Origin: Nitrospiraceae bacterium
GTDB lineage: Bacteria; Nitrospirota; Nitrospiria; Nitrospirales; UBA8639
DNA length: 64,000 bases
Reading direction: 5' to 3'
NCBI GenBank assembly: GCA_020632595.1
Contig: JACKFF010000015.1
Span: 1-64,000, forward strand
In this document: positions 9,158 to 18,888 of the stretch, in pieces
Position numbering within the stretch: the stretch's first letter is position 1
Layout of the letters: the number at the start of each line of letters is the position of its first letter
Notes under the pieces: model-generated
The model's database searches: none
What the model was told of the DNA's origin: nothing
Seen by the model: the letters and a program-made list of their open reading frames with translations, nothing else
Translations under genes and position numbers: made by a program

Positions 9158-10147
9158 TCATGAGTTGACCATTTTCACCTGTTTGGGCGTGGCCTGAGAA
9201 GAGCCAAAGGCACCCAGACTCCGGAATTTAGCCTCTCGCTGTTTTCGGAGTGCGTCGGGCGACATTTTCTGTAATTGCAAGAAATGAGTGTCGAGCGCCT
9301 CGGAGACCCGGTCGGCCATGAGTTTCGCATCGCGATGGGCTCCTCCCATGGGTTCAGGTATCACCTCTTCGATGATATTGAGTTTGCGTAACTCCGGTCC
9401 CGTCATTCGTAGGGCCGTTGCGGCCTCGGCGGATTTTGAGGCGTCTCCCCATAAAATGGCGGCGCAGCCTTCCGGGGAAATTACCGAATAAATGGCATGT
9501 TCCAGCATCAGAACCCGATCTGCCAACCCTAAGGCCAACGCGCCACCACTGCCGCCTTCTCCGGTGACCACGGCAAGAATCGGCACTTGCAATCGGGACA
9601 TTTCCAGTAAATTTCTGGCAATGGCCTCAGCCTGGCCGCGTTGCTCCGCATCGACGCCGGGGTAGGCTCCTGGAGTATCGATAAAGGTGATGATTGGTCG
9701 GTTAAAGCGTTCCGCTAATTTCATGAGACGCAACGCTTTTCGATAGCCTTCAGGTTTGGCCATACCAAAATTCCGGCGCATGCGTTCTTTTAAGGTCTTT
9801 CCTTTTTCATGACCGATGGCCATGATGGAGCGGCCCTTCCATGTGGCAAACCCTCCAATAATCGCCCGGTCGTCGCCGAACAGGCGGTCACCATGGAGTT
9901 CCATAAACCCATTGGTCATGTGCTCCAGGTAATCAGAAATCGAAGGGCGCTGTGGGTGTCTGGCGATTTGGCTACGTTGCCATGGGGAAAGATTGGCATA
10001 GATCTCACGTTCAAGGTTTGCCAGTTGTTCGGTGGATTTGACGATGGCATCCTGAACCGAGACCTTTTTGGATTTTGATTTCACTAACTTGGCGATGCGT
10101 TCTTCAAGTTCCTTCAGGGGTTTTTCAAAGTCCAGGTATTCACGCAC
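9158..10147 (-). CDS. accA: Acetyl-CoA carboxylase carboxyltransferase subunit alpha
   Basis: The alpha half of the carboxyltransferase moves the carboxyl group from carboxybiotin to acetyl-CoA to give malonyl-CoA, the first committed step of fatty acid synthesis. The 329-residue length is normal. Visible family marks are the start YLDFEKPLKELEE, the region HGDRLFGDDRAIIGG, and the crotonase-like core with TPGAYPG and GEGGSGGALALG. I use GTG 10147 because AAGGAG lies 7 nt upstream; the TTG at 10153 would sit almost on the ribosome site. It follows dnaE by 25 bp on the same strand, an order also known in proteobacteria. Confidence 0.93.
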   Translation of the reverse strand: MREYLDFEKPLKELEERIAKLVKSKSKKVSVQDAIVKSTEQLANLEREIYANLSPWQRSQIARHPQRPSISDYLEHMTNGFMELHGDRLFGDDRAIIGGFATWKGRSIMAIGHEKGKTLKERMRRNFGMAKPEGYRKALRLMKLAERFNRPIITFIDTPGAYPGVDAEQRGQAEAIARNLLEMSRLQVPILAVVTGEGGSGGALALGLADRVLMLEHAIYSVISPEGCAAILWGDASKSAEAATALRMTGPELRKLNIIEEVIPEPMGGAHRDAKLMADRVSEALDTHFLQLQKMSPDALRKQREAKFRSLGAFGSSQATPKQVKMVNS

Positions 10148-10172
10148 GGACAAGCTCCTTGGTAGAGGGAAA

Positions 10173-13100
10173 TTATTGGAAAGTGACCGTGGATGTGCCG
10201 AGGAGATGTTCCACTTCTTCTAAAAACTCCGGTGACGGAGAAATGCCGATATCCGATAATCCTGACAAGTTGGCGGTCAGATTAGGGTGCAAGTGAAACG
10301 CCAACGAAATAGGGGTCGGACCGCGATGCCGTTCGAATATATCTTTTAAGTCTAGCAGATTGTGGGGGGAAACGTCCTGTTCGTGGACCTGAAGCGTCAC
10401 ATGCTTCACTGTTTCATTTTCTAATTGTGAGAGCGATTCAACTTTGGTGGCTTTGATACGGGCGCCATTATCCATCAGGTCCACGGTTCCCGTAATCCGG
10501 ACCACCGAATCCGGCCCCAGTAATTCTTCGTGTTGCTTAAAGGTCTCGGGGAAAATAATCGCTTCAACGGTTCCGTGCAAGTCTTCCAATTGGGCGTATG
10601 CCATCCTGTGGCCTTTTTTGGTCGTCGTGATTTTGAGATTGGAAATGACTCCGCAGATTTTGACCTCTCGTCCGTCGCCGACCTCGCGAATGGTCTGGGT
10701 GGAGCAGGTAGAAAAATGAGTGATCCCAACGCTGTGGCGGTTGAGAGGATGCGCGGTGATGTAAAAGCCGGTCAGCTCCCGTTCATATTTCAGTAAGTCA
10801 TTCTGCGACCACTCGGGAATCTGTGGAATGACGAAACCAAAACCTTCCTGCTTGGGAGCTGCCGGCTCCGGGGCCAGTGTTTCAAACAGACTGGTTTGCC
10901 CTTCCCGTTTGTTGCGTTGGACCGTCGAAGCATGGTCCAAGGCTTCATCCAGGACCTTAAACATACTGGCGCGTGTGAGACCCATGGAATCAAAGGCTCC
11001 GACCTTGATAAGCCCTTCCAGCACCCGTTTGTTGACCTTCTGTGAATCAATGCGGCAGCAAAAATCAATAAAGGAGGAAAACGGGCCTTCCCTGTCTCGT
11101 GATTCTAAAATCACGTCCACCGCGTTTCCGCCGACGTTCTTGATCGCCACTAACCCGAACCGGATACCCTCAGGTACAACACTGAAGTTTTTTAAGCTTT
11201 GGTTCGCATCGGGTGGCAGAATGTGGACCCCCAATTCACGGCATTCCGTAAAATAGCCAACCATCTTGTCGGTATTTCCCATTTCAGATGTCAGTAGGGC
11301 GGCCATAAATTCAGTGGGGAAATGAGCTTTCAGGTAAGCCGTTTGGTATGTCACGACCGCATAGGCAGCAGAGTGAGACTTGTTAAATCCGTAGCCTGCG
11401 AAAAAGGCCATTTGGTCAAATAATTTTTCGGAGAGTTTTTCCGAAATGCCCTTTCCCTTGGCACCAGAGACAAACAATGCCTTTTGTTTGGCCATTTCCT
11501 CATGTTTTTTCTTGCCCATCGCACGACGGAGTAAGTCGGCTTGCCCCAATGAAAATCCTGCCAACTGGTTGGCGACGGCCATGACCTGTTCCTGGTAGAC
11601 AATCACTCCATAGGTTTCTTTAAGAATGGGTTCCAATTGCGGAGGGTCATAGACAATTTGGGAGGGGTCGCGTTTTCGCTTAATGAAATCGTCTACCATG
11701 CCGCTTTCTAAGGGGCCGGGACGATACAGCGCGAGGATGGCAATTAAATCTTCAAACGTTTCCGGTTTGATTTTAACCAACAGGTTTCGCATGCCGGAAC
11801 TTTCCAGTTGGAAAATTCCTGAAGTTTTTCCAGAGCTGAGCAGCTCAAATGTCTGCAGATCATTCAAGGGTAGATTGTTGATGTCCAATGGCGGCTCATC
11901 AGGGCGTTGAGCATTGACCATCCGGACTGCGTCATGAATCATCGTCAGGGTTTTGAGCCCCAGAAAATCGAATTTTACCAATCCGACTTTTTCCAGATCG
12001 GTCATCGTGAATTGGGTCACGATTTCGTCGTTACTGGTTTTGTAGAGGGGGACATGATCCATGAGGGGTTTTTGCGAAATGACCACGCCCGCCGCATGAG
12101 TCGAGGCATGTCGCGCCAAGCCTTCCAAGGCCATGGCCGTGTCCATGAGTTCCTTCATTTTGGCATCTTGATCGACCAGTTCCTGCAGGCGTGGTTCCTG
12201 TTTCAGGGCATCCTGGAGGGTGATGTTGAGTTGGGTGGGAACCAACTTTGCGACCCGGTCCACTTCGGCATAGGGGAAGTCCATCACTCTCCCCACATCC
12301 CGGATGGCTGCTTTGGCACCTAGTGTGCCAAAGGTAATGATCTGGCATACATGCGCCTCTCCGTACTTTTCAATGACATAGTTGATCACTTCCCCGCGGC
12401 GATCCATGCAAAAGTCCATGTCGATATCCGGCATGGTGACACGTTCGGGGTTGAGGAAGCGTTCAAAGAGCAGATTGTAGGAGAGGGGATCGAGGTCCGT
12501 AATTCGAAGGGCATACGCCACAAGGCTTCCGGCGGCCGATCCTCGTCCGGGGCCGACCGGAATGTTGCGGGATCTGGCGAAATTGATGATATCCCACACA
12601 ACCAAAAAATATCCGGCATACCCCATGGCGTTCAGCACAGCGAGTTCGGTGTGGAGGCGCTGTTGGTACGCCTCGGATGGAATGCCCGTTGGGCGTTCTC
12701 GTAAACGGGTTCGAAGGCCTTCTTCCACAAGGTGCTGAAGATAGGAGTTATGAGTCTGGCCTTCGGGAACGTGATAATCCGGCAGATAGGATGTTCCGAA
12801 CTCCAATTGAAGATCGCACTGTTCGGCCACCTGGGTGGTATTCAAAACCGCCCGGTTAAATTCCGCAAATTCCGTAATCATTTCTTCGGTGGATTTCACA
12901 TATAACTGATCGGTATCAAACTTCATCCGGTTGGGATCTTTGAGTGTTTTTCCCGTTTGAAGGCACAACATGATTTCATGCGGACGCGCATCCCGTTTAT
13001 TGAGATAATGGCAATCATTGGTGCCTACCAGCGGAATGCCAAGCTTTTCATGAATCTCCAGTAACCCCCGATTTGCAATACGTTGATGGTCCAAGCCGTT

Positions 13101-13637
13101 GGCCTGGACTTCCAGGTAATAGCGGTCCTTTCCAAAGATTGACCGGTACTCATCTGCCACCCGGAGAGCCCCGGCCATATCCTGTTGGTTAATGAGCTGT
13201 GGCACCTCTCCGCTCAAACAACCTGATAGGGCAATGAGACCTTCCTGATGTTCCTGTAATAATTCCTTGTCCATGCGAGGCTTGTAATAAAAGCCCTCAA
13301 GGTAGGCCTTGCTCGAGAGTTTAATGAGGTTGTGATAGCCGACTTGATTTGTGGCAAGAAGAATCAGATGAAAATATTCGTTATGCGCAAGGTGTCCTGC
13401 CCGCTGCGTGCGGTGGCCCGGAGCCATATAGGCTTCACACCCGATAATCGGCTTGACATCATGAGCTTTGGCTTTTTGATAAAAATCAATGGCGCCAAAG
13501 AGATTGCCATGGTCAGTCATGGCGACGGCGGGCATACCGAAATTCTTCACCTGTTGGAACAGGGGTGTGAGTTGGTTGGCCCCGTCGAGGAGGCTATACT
13601 GGGTGTGAAGATGAAGATGAACGAATTGTGCTGGCAC
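10173..13637 (-). CDS. dnaE: DNA polymerase III subunit alpha
   Basis: This is the replicative polymerase of 1154 residues. It has an N-terminal PHP domain (HLHLHTQYSLLDGA from residue 8), palm with catalytic Asp residues at D404 and D406 (PDIDMDF), fingers (GLARHASTHAAG), a helix-hairpin-helix region, an OB fold near residues 990-1060 and a C-terminal tail. The start codon is GTG 13637 with GAAGGA about 10 nt upstream. No intein or frameshift is seen. It is the first gene of the dnaE-accA pair. Confidence 0.95.
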   Translation of the reverse strand: MPAQFVHLHLHTQYSLLDGANQLTPLFQQVKNFGMPAVAMTDHGNLFGAIDFYQKAKAHDVKPIIGCEAYMAPGHRTQRAGHLAHNEYFHLILLATNQVGYHNLIKLSSKAYLEGFYYKPRMDKELLQEHQEGLIALSGCLSGEVPQLINQQDMAGALRVADEYRSIFGKDRYYLEVQANGLDHQRIANRGLLEIHEKLGIPLVGTNDCHYLNKRDARPHEIMLCLQTGKTLKDPNRMKFDTDQLYVKSTEEMITEFAEFNRAVLNTTQVAEQCDLQLEFGTSYLPDYHVPEGQTHNSYLQHLVEEGLRTRLRERPTGIPSEAYQQRLHTELAVLNAMGYAGYFLVVWDIINFARSRNIPVGPGRGSAAGSLVAYALRITDLDPLSYNLLFERFLNPERVTMPDIDMDFCMDRRGEVINYVIEKYGEAHVCQIITFGTLGAKAAIRDVGRVMDFPYAEVDRVAKLVPTQLNITLQDALKQEPRLQELVDQDAKMKELMDTAMALEGLARHASTHAAGVVISQKPLMDHVPLYKTSNDEIVTQFTMTDLEKVGLVKFDFLGLKTLTMIHDAVRMVNAQRPDEPPLDINNLPLNDLQTFELLSSGKTSGIFQLESSGMRNLLVKIKPETFEDLIAILALYRPGPLESGMVDDFIKRKRDPSQIVYDPPQLEPILKETYGVIVYQEQVMAVANQLAGFSLGQADLLRRAMGKKKHEEMAKQKALFVSGAKGKGISEKLSEKLFDQMAFFAGYGFNKSHSAAYAVVTYQTAYLKAHFPTEFMAALLTSEMGNTDKMVGYFTECRELGVHILPPDANQSLKNFSVVPEGIRFGLVAIKNVGGNAVDVILESRDREGPFSSFIDFCCRIDSQKVNKRVLEGLIKVGAFDSMGLTRASMFKVLDEALDHASTVQRNKREGQTSLFETLAPEPAAPKQEGFGFVIPQIPEWSQNDLLKYERELTGFYITAHPLNRHSVGITHFSTCSTQTIREVGDGREVKICGVISNLKITTTKKGHRMAYAQLEDLHGTVEAIIFPETFKQHEELLGPDSVVRITGTVDLMDNGARIKATKVESLSQLENETVKHVTLQVHEQDVSPHNLLDLKDIFERHRGPTPISLAFHLHPNLTANLSGLSDIGISPSPEFLEEVEHLLGTSTVTFQ

Positions 13638-14132
13638 TCATATGGTCCTTCAGGAAAAATTCTAATGAGCACCTCGAGTGAAGTCAAATGAAATTACGAT
13701 ACGAAAAACCACGCGGCGTCCGGTTTCTGAATTTTTCAAAAATTGCAGGAATACATTGAAGGAATCATCAGGAGAAATGAAAAAAAGTAATCCAGAAAAA
13801 ATGGGCACAAGTATGTGGATAAATCGTGAGGATCCGGGCGAAAGCCAAGGGAGAGAATGCGTTCAGCAGATTGCTTATTTGGTGGGCATAGTAGTGAACG
13901 ATGCAACTCCTACCATGGGTTGGGTCACAAATACGCGCAGAAAAAATCCTGAGATCGGAAATAAAATTTTCTCCCTATATCATTCGCGGGCCCTGGTCGC
14001 GCTTCCATATCAATCATGCCCGCGTTGGTTGTGGAAAAATTGTGATGAGAACGCACACGTTGAATAAATCTTGAACATCAATTGACAAAGGATCCAAAGC
14101 ATTTGTTACAGAGGTAAAAGGAGGGAGGGGAC
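13638..14132. other. Intergenic region, no supported gene
   Basis: A 129-codon open frame on the plus strand (13678-14067) has no ribosome site, no family resemblance and an unnatural composition, so I leave it out. A good -35-like hexamer TTGACA at 14082-14087 with GTTACA 17 bp downstream (14105-14110) is a possible weak promoter for the gene at 14133. Confidence 0.4.
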
Positions 14133-14453
14133 ATGATTCTGACAACGACGCCCAATGTTGAAGGTCATCAGATTAAAGAGTATTTAGGTGTGGTGGCAGG
14201 CGAAGCAATTTTGGGCACGAATTTTTTTAGGGACTTTTTTGCCAATATCCGTGATATTGTGGGCGGCCGGTCAGGGGCCTACGAAAAGGAATTGCGACGC
14301 GCGCGTGAAATCGCCTTTCAGGAAATTCAGGAAGAAGCCCTAAGGGTGGGAGCGAATGCCATTGTTGGAATTGATTTGGATTACGAAGTCATGGGAGAAA
14401 CCGGGAGCATGCTCATGGTGAGTGTCAGCGGAACTGCCGTGAGGGTGGAATAA
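14133..14453 (+). CDS. YbjQ family (UPF0145) protein
   Basis: This is a 106-residue cytoplasmic protein of the YbjQ/UPF0145 family (sometimes called heavy-metal-binding domain, pentameric in known structures). The family pattern is clear: it opens with LTTTPNVEGHQI, has GGRSGAYEKELRRAR in the middle and ends with ANAIVGIDLDYEV followed by a MLMVSVSGTAV strand. Ribosome site GGAGGGAGG stands just before ATG 14133. Function is not established in the family. Confidence 0.88.
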   Translation: MILTTTPNVEGHQIKEYLGVVAGEAILGTNFFRDFFANIRDIVGGRSGAYEKELRRAREIAFQEIQEEALRVGANAIVGIDLDYEVMGETGSMLMVSVSGTAVRVE

Positions 14454-14576
14454 ATGCCGGGAACCGGAAGAGGAACTTCATATTCTCCATGGAAGGAAAT
14501 AATTGAACTTGAAAATGTAGATCAACGAAGTTGAGAAAAGAATTCAATATTAATTAATTTTCCCTAAATAAAAACA

Positions 14577-14606
14577 TTGACCACCCCGAAGCTCGACCGA
14601 TAAAAT
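14577..14606 (+). promoter_or_regulatory. Probable sigma-70-type promoter of bfr
   Basis: TTGACC (14577-14582) and TAAAAT (14601-14606) are separated by 18 bp in an A/T-rich region, 70 bp upstream of the bacterioferritin start. Both hexamers match the housekeeping consensus at five of six positions. I see no clear Fur box beside it. Confidence 0.5.
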
Positions 14607-14676
14607 GATTAAATTAAACGAAGCAGAACACGCAATATCTCACGTCTGAGACAATTTTCAAAAAAGGAGGATTTTC

Positions 14677-15150
14677 ATGAAGGCAAAAAAAGGTGTGATC
14701 GATTTTCTCAATAAAATTCTGACCAATGAACTGACTGCGATTAATCAATATTTTCTGCATGGGGAAATGTGCGGCAATTGGGGTTATGAACAATTGCATA
14801 ATGAAATTCGGAAACATTCGATTGATGAAATGAAGCATGCGGAAGAACTGATCGAGCATATTCTCTACTTGGAAGGTGTTCCCAATCTGCAGCGATTGGG
14901 GACGCTTAAAATTGGAGAAACGGTTCCTGAGCAATTTAAATCAGATTTGGCTCTTGAACACGAAGCGGTGTCCCTCCTCACTGAGGCTATTGCCCATTGT
15001 GCCACTGTGGGAGATTTCACCACTCGCGCAAAGTTGGAAAGTATTATTAAAAGCGAAGAAGATCATATTGATTGGATCGAAACGCAAATGGAAACCATCA
15101 AGCAGGTGGGGGTAGAAAATTATCTTGCCCAACACATGCATGAAAAATAG
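14677..15150 (+). CDS. bfr: Bacterioferritin
   Basis: This is a 24-mer iron-storage protein with haem at the subunit interface. It oxidises Fe(II) and stores it as a mineral core. All key residues are at the same positions as in the E. coli protein: ferroxidase ligands E18, E51, H54, E94, E127 and H130, and the haem axial ligand M52. The length of 157 residues is standard. A strong ribosome site AAAAGGAGG precedes ATG 14677, and a promoter and terminator flank it, so it appears to be a single-gene unit. Iron storage suits a lifestyle with abundant haem and iron-sulfur enzymes. Confidence 0.95.
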   Translation: MKAKKGVIDFLNKILTNELTAINQYFLHGEMCGNWGYEQLHNEIRKHSIDEMKHAEELIEHILYLEGVPNLQRLGTLKIGETVPEQFKSDLALEHEAVSLLTEAIAHCATVGDFTTRAKLESIIKSEEDHIDWIETQMETIKQVGVENYLAQHMHEK

Positions 15151-15175
15151 GCGCTTCTATTTCTGAAACACAATG

Positions 15176-15219
15176 GGGCTTTCCGGGATTCCCGATGGCA
15201 ATCCTGGAAAGCCCTGTTT
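15176..15219 (+). terminator. Terminator after bfr
   Basis: The arms 15176-15190 and 15200-15214 pair over 15 bp with a single G-U wobble, with a 9-nt loop. They are followed by TGTTTC, a short and imperfect T tract. The stem is very stable, so termination is likely although the tail is weak. Confidence 0.7.
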
Positions 15220-15308
15220 CATGAAATGGAGGAAAAATAGGTTTATCGTAGAACCGTTTGCAGAAAAGGCTCTTGCATCTCTGGTAAATGCGATCATGGT
15301 TCTGGCCG

Positions 15309-17378
15309 TTATGTCGGAAATAACCACGTCAGCCCACCCATGAACATCCGTGGAGTGCCCGGGACAAAGTGAATATCGGCAACACCTCCGGCGGGTTCTC
15401 CGGGAAGACGGGACTCATAATAAAACTGGGCCTGGCGCCAATCGGTATCGGTCAAATTACGGATGCTAAAAAACGCCTCCAGGCGTCCGGTTGGTGGCGC
15501 AAGAGGGATTTTGTAGCGAAGCACCAGATCAAAAATCGTAAATGGTTCCAGTTTCACGCTATTATCTTCCGTGCCGGCACGGCTTCCCACGGTCAACATT
15601 TGCAACATTCCCGACAGTCCAAGCGGGAAGTGGGCTGTGACTGATGAAAACGCGGTGAACTGTGGCGCCAAGGGGACGGAGTCCCCCGTTTTTCGGAACT
15701 CGGCATGGGTATACGTGATATCTCCTCGAATGGTGAGCCAATCCATCGGGGTGATGCGAGAACTGAATTCCGTTCCCAGGCGACGCGTCTTTCCTCGCGG
15801 CTCCGTTGTCCCGTCATCCCCCACGAATACCAATTCAGATCCCAGATCCAACAGCCAGAATGTGGCGAGAAATTCGGACCAGTTCCACGGTCGGCTCCTG
15901 ATACCGACTTCATAACCAATAGCTCGGGTCAAGCTGTTAGTCGACGGATTTTCCACCGCATCCCGCGCATCATTGCTGTGAAAACCGGTTCCAACATTCA
16001 AGTAAAATTCCGTCCGGTACCAGGGACCCAAGACGAGATTGGCTTTCCCGCTGGCGATGGCATTCGAGGCTGTCCCGTTTGGTCGTTCCGAGCAGTCTGC
16101 CCCGCAACGATCTTTCACGTTATAGGTGAAGACGTCAACCCGGCCGCCTCCCACAAATCGCATCCAGGGAAGGAATTGAAGGTCCAATTTCAGATAGGGA
16201 GAATAGGAAGCTTCGAAAATGTCCGATTCCTGTGTGATGGCCAGGGATGAGCGTTTCTGTTGCGTGCCCAAACGCACTTGGATTTGATCAAAGCGTGTCT
16301 GAAGTCCGGCCGTCATGGTGCCCTCATAATTGAGCAGGCGAAAAATCTGGCGATAACCGACATCGCTTCCAGTCAACCAACGCCGGTCGGTTTGTTCAAT
16401 GCCGTCACCATTGTCCGAATCGTTGAGGTAAAACGTAAAGTTTGTGAATAGAGACAGATAATAATATTGAGCCCACAAGTTGGCGAATGCAGTGCCGCCC
16501 CCTGGAAAATCATAATGATAATCCAATCGACCTGTGCTCCGAAGAGATTTGCCGCCCTCTGAGGGATCAAGGGAGCCGAAGCGATCTAACGATCCATCCT
16601 CTACCGCACGAAAAGGAATCTGCCCTGATCCGTTCCATCGTCCATAATATTGGGAAAGCGTCACACTGAGTCGGGAGGTCGCGGAGGGATCAAACGTCAG
16701 TTTCGCCAGTCCATTGTATCGGGTATTGCGATTGACAAAATCATAAGGGCCGTCGGTGTAATAAAATTCTCCGGCGAAAAGAGTCCGAAATCTATCGTGA
16801 GTGGGAGAGGTCATGAACAGATATCGTTGAGTATTGAAACTTCCTCCGCCCGCCTGAAGAACGGTATCCGGTACCGACTCACGGGTGACATAATTGGCGG
16901 CGCCGGCCGTGGCAAAGTCCCCATACTCCACATGATAGGGTCCTTTTTTGACCGTAATTTCTTCAATAGTTTCAGGGATGATAAAATTGATGTCTCCGTA
17001 TCCCTGTCCATGCGCATGGCTGCGCATATTGATCGGCATGCCATCCACATGAAGGGCCAGGTCTGTGCCATGATCGGCGTCAAAGCCGCGCAGAAGAAAC
17101 TGATCTGCCTTCCCGGCACCGCCTGAATGTTCCAGGGTAATAAGGCCGGGAGCCAACCGTAATAAATCCGCAGGCCGCCCTTGCGGTTGAAGCAGGATAT
17201 CCTCATTGAGAATGATTCGATTCGAAGATGCCGCAATAGGGCGCTCTCCAACGACTTGCACCTCTTCTAAAACCGTGACTTCCTCATGGTCATGTCCTGA
17301 TGCCAGACCGGCCCACAAGAGGAAGAGAACACCGGCCGGGAAACATACCGCCAGCGTGTGAAGGAGTCGCATACCCAT
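15309..17378 (-). CDS. TonB-dependent receptor, probable nickel uptake
   Basis: This is a 689-residue outer-membrane receptor for energy-dependent uptake. Residues 1-28 form a signal peptide. The mature start is His-rich (HDHEE), then a TonB-box-like EEVQVVGE is followed by a plug domain to about residue 155 (with RGFDADHGTDLALHVDGMP and VKKGPYHVEYGDFATAGAANY). The rest is an extracellular beta-barrel region ending in an aromatic-rich strand. TonB receptors beside nikR and a NiCoT permease generally serve nickel; the substrate here is inferred from that context and the histidines. Two 8-bp repeats upstream may be its operator. Confidence 0.85.
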   Translation of the reverse strand: MGMRLLHTLAVCFPAGVLFLLWAGLASGHDHEEVTVLEEVQVVGERPIAASSNRIILNEDILLQPQGRPADLLRLAPGLITLEHSGGAGKADQFLLRGFDADHGTDLALHVDGMPINMRSHAHGQGYGDINFIIPETIEEITVKKGPYHVEYGDFATAGAANYVTRESVPDTVLQAGGGSFNTQRYLFMTSPTHDRFRTLFAGEFYYTDGPYDFVNRNTRYNGLAKLTFDPSATSRLSVTLSQYYGRWNGSGQIPFRAVEDGSLDRFGSLDPSEGGKSLRSTGRLDYHYDFPGGGTAFANLWAQYYYLSLFTNFTFYLNDSDNGDGIEQTDRRWLTGSDVGYRQIFRLLNYEGTMTAGLQTRFDQIQVRLGTQQKRSSLAITQESDIFEASYSPYLKLDLQFLPWMRFVGGGRVDVFTYNVKDRCGADCSERPNGTASNAIASGKANLVLGPWYRTEFYLNVGTGFHSNDARDAVENPSTNSLTRAIGYEVGIRSRPWNWSEFLATFWLLDLGSELVFVGDDGTTEPRGKTRRLGTEFSSRITPMDWLTIRGDITYTHAEFRKTGDSVPLAPQFTAFSSVTAHFPLGLSGMLQMLTVGSRAGTEDNSVKLEPFTIFDLVLRYKIPLAPPTGRLEAFFSIRNLTDTDWRQAQFYYESRLPGEPAGGVADIHFVPGTPRMFMGGLTWLFPT

Positions 17379-17427
17379 GGAATTGGTAAAGGAAAAGCGA
17401 GTGTGGGAACGAGTGGTATATCCAGCA

Positions 17428-17455
17428 GTAACACGAAAAATAAATTAGTGACACG
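17428..17455 (-). promoter_or_regulatory. Direct repeat upstream of the TonB receptor, possible NikR site
   Basis: GTAACACG (17428-17435) and GTGACACG (17448-17455) are direct repeats with a 20-bp period, about two helical turns, lying 50-77 bp upstream of the receptor start. An A/T-rich block lies between them. The neighbouring nikR gene makes a NikR operator conceivable, but the repeats do not match the E. coli GTATGA-N16-TCATAC site. Confidence 0.3.
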
Positions 17456-17583
17456 ACTTGTAGCAAGGTCCGGTGATATTGTCAATTCATAATCGTGCGG
17501 GAAGACGATGAAGAGAGAGGAGGCATGGGAAGGAAAGGAGGCCATGAGGTGTGGCCGAAATGTCTTGAGAGGAGAAATGTGCG

Positions 17584-18006
17584 CTATTTCACGGCTTTTC
17601 CCGTGGTCGTCATCGTGAGTTGTCCATGCTTGACCCCTTTGGTTTTAATCAGCAGATTGGCTAAATCAACGAGGGCTGAACTTCGCCCTCTGACCACAAT
17701 GACTTCCAGGCAATGGTCGTGATCCAAATGCACATGCAGATTCGAGATGATTTGCTTCCCGTATTCGTGCTGATGGTGAGTTAATTGTTGCAGCACATCT
17801 GATTGATGATGGTCATACACAAGAGTAATGGTGCCGACCGTCTCTTTATTTCCGCCCCATTCTTCCCCGACAAGCTGATTGCGGATGAGGTCTCGAATCG
17901 CCTCAGAGCGATTCTGGTATCCTTTCCGGTTGATGTGTTGATCAAAAGCGGCAAGGAGTGTTTCTTCAAGAGAAACCCCAAAGCGGACCAATTGACTCAT
18001 TGTCAT
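17584..18006 (-). CDS. nikR: Nickel-responsive regulator NikR
   Basis: This is a tetrameric ribbon-helix-helix repressor that binds DNA when loaded with Ni(II). The 140-residue product has the ribbon-helix-helix region at residues 4-45 (SQLVRFGVSLEETLL, then NRSEAIRDLIR) and a C-terminal ACT-like metal domain. The four high-affinity nickel ligands of E. coli NikR are all present with the correct spacing: H80, H91, H93 and C99. ATG 18006 follows GGAAGGA. A second ATG at 18000 is possible. It lies between the receptor and permease genes and presumably regulates both. Confidence 0.9.
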   Translation of the reverse strand: MTMSQLVRFGVSLEETLLAAFDQHINRKGYQNRSEAIRDLIRNQLVGEEWGGNKETVGTITLVYDHHQSDVLQQLTHHQHEYGKQIISNLHVHLDHDHCLEVIVVRGRSSALVDLANLLIKTKGVKHGQLTMTTTGKAVK

Positions 18007-18183
18007 ATTCCTTCCAGGTTGGTTTTGGCTGTCTCCTATCCTATGGTCTATTCTGAAAAAAAACAATTGATGAATTATACGGGAAGACCGGTCCGAACAG
18101 GAGGCGACCGATCGGCCTAAAGCCGATGAGGGTGTAAAGTCGCGTTAATGAAGGCGAGGTGCGTGAAGGATCGGGAAAAAGCC

Positions 18184-18888
18184 TCATGAATGCCAGAGTG
18201 AGGATCCGGAGGAAAATGCCATCACGATTCCAAGTACGGTGGCCATTACCCCCACACAGGCCTGAAGCCCGTTATGGAGCCATGTCAGGGATCGGGCCGA
18301 GTACCAAAAGGGAATCGCCATGATCACGGACAGAAGGCCCATGCCGAGTATCGATCCTAACCCGAAAAGGAGGATATACATAATGGCCTGGCTCATGGAT
18401 AGTGTGGCGTTCAAAGTTAAGAGGATCAGTGCGGCTGATCCGGCCATCCCGTGCATCAAGCCGATCAGCAACGCACGATAAGGAAAACCATGAGCATGAT
18501 CATGGGACGTATTGTCAGGGTGTGTGGGTTCGGTATGCCCATGCGCATGAAAGTGGGGAGGGCGATCCGGATGTTGATGAACATGAAAATGAATCCGGTT
18601 TTTTTGTAATCGTCGGAACACGTCGAGCCCCAGGCCTATCAACATCACGCCCACCATGAGTTCCAACCCTGCAGCGAATCGTTCGGGAATGATAGTGCCC
18701 AACATCAAAACCAGTGAACTGAAGATCAACAACGTCAGTGTATGCCCCAAACCCCAGACCATCCCCTGCTTGACGGTTTGCGCGATTGATCCACTTCGGG
18801 TAGCTAAAGAAGCGACGGCTGCGGCATGGTCGGCCTCACAGGCATGACGCATACCCATTAAAAATCCTAATCCGAGAATACTGAGCAT
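18184..18888 (-). CDS. Nickel/cobalt permease (NiCoT / UreH-like)
   Basis: This is a cytoplasmic-membrane nickel or cobalt permease of 234 residues. The signature H-x4-D-H in the second half of the first membrane region is present (RHACEADH). About six hydrophobic segments are visible, with a long His-rich cytoplasmic loop (HFHVHQHP to HDHAHG) between segments 3 and 4. I place the start at ATG 18888, which overlaps the stop of the upstream small gene as TAATG and has AAAGGA 5 nt before. An in-frame upstream start at 18936 would add 16 residues. Nickel is the likely substrate given nikR and the hydrogenase protease. Confidence 0.85.
   Translation of the reverse strand: MLSILGLGFLMGMRHACEADHAAAVASLATRSGSIAQTVKQGMVWGLGHTLTLLIFSSLVLMLGTIIPERFAAGLELMVGVMLIGLGLDVFRRLQKNRIHFHVHQHPDRPPHFHAHGHTEPTHPDNTSHDHAHGFPYRALLIGLMHGMAGSAALILLTLNATLSMSQAIMYILLFGLGSILGMGLLSVIMAIPFWYSARSLTWLHNGLQACVGVMATVLGIVMAFSSGSSLWHS

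Noticed and set aside
13678..14067. 129-codon open frame
   Set aside because: No ribosome site or family resemblance, and codon use unlike neighbours.
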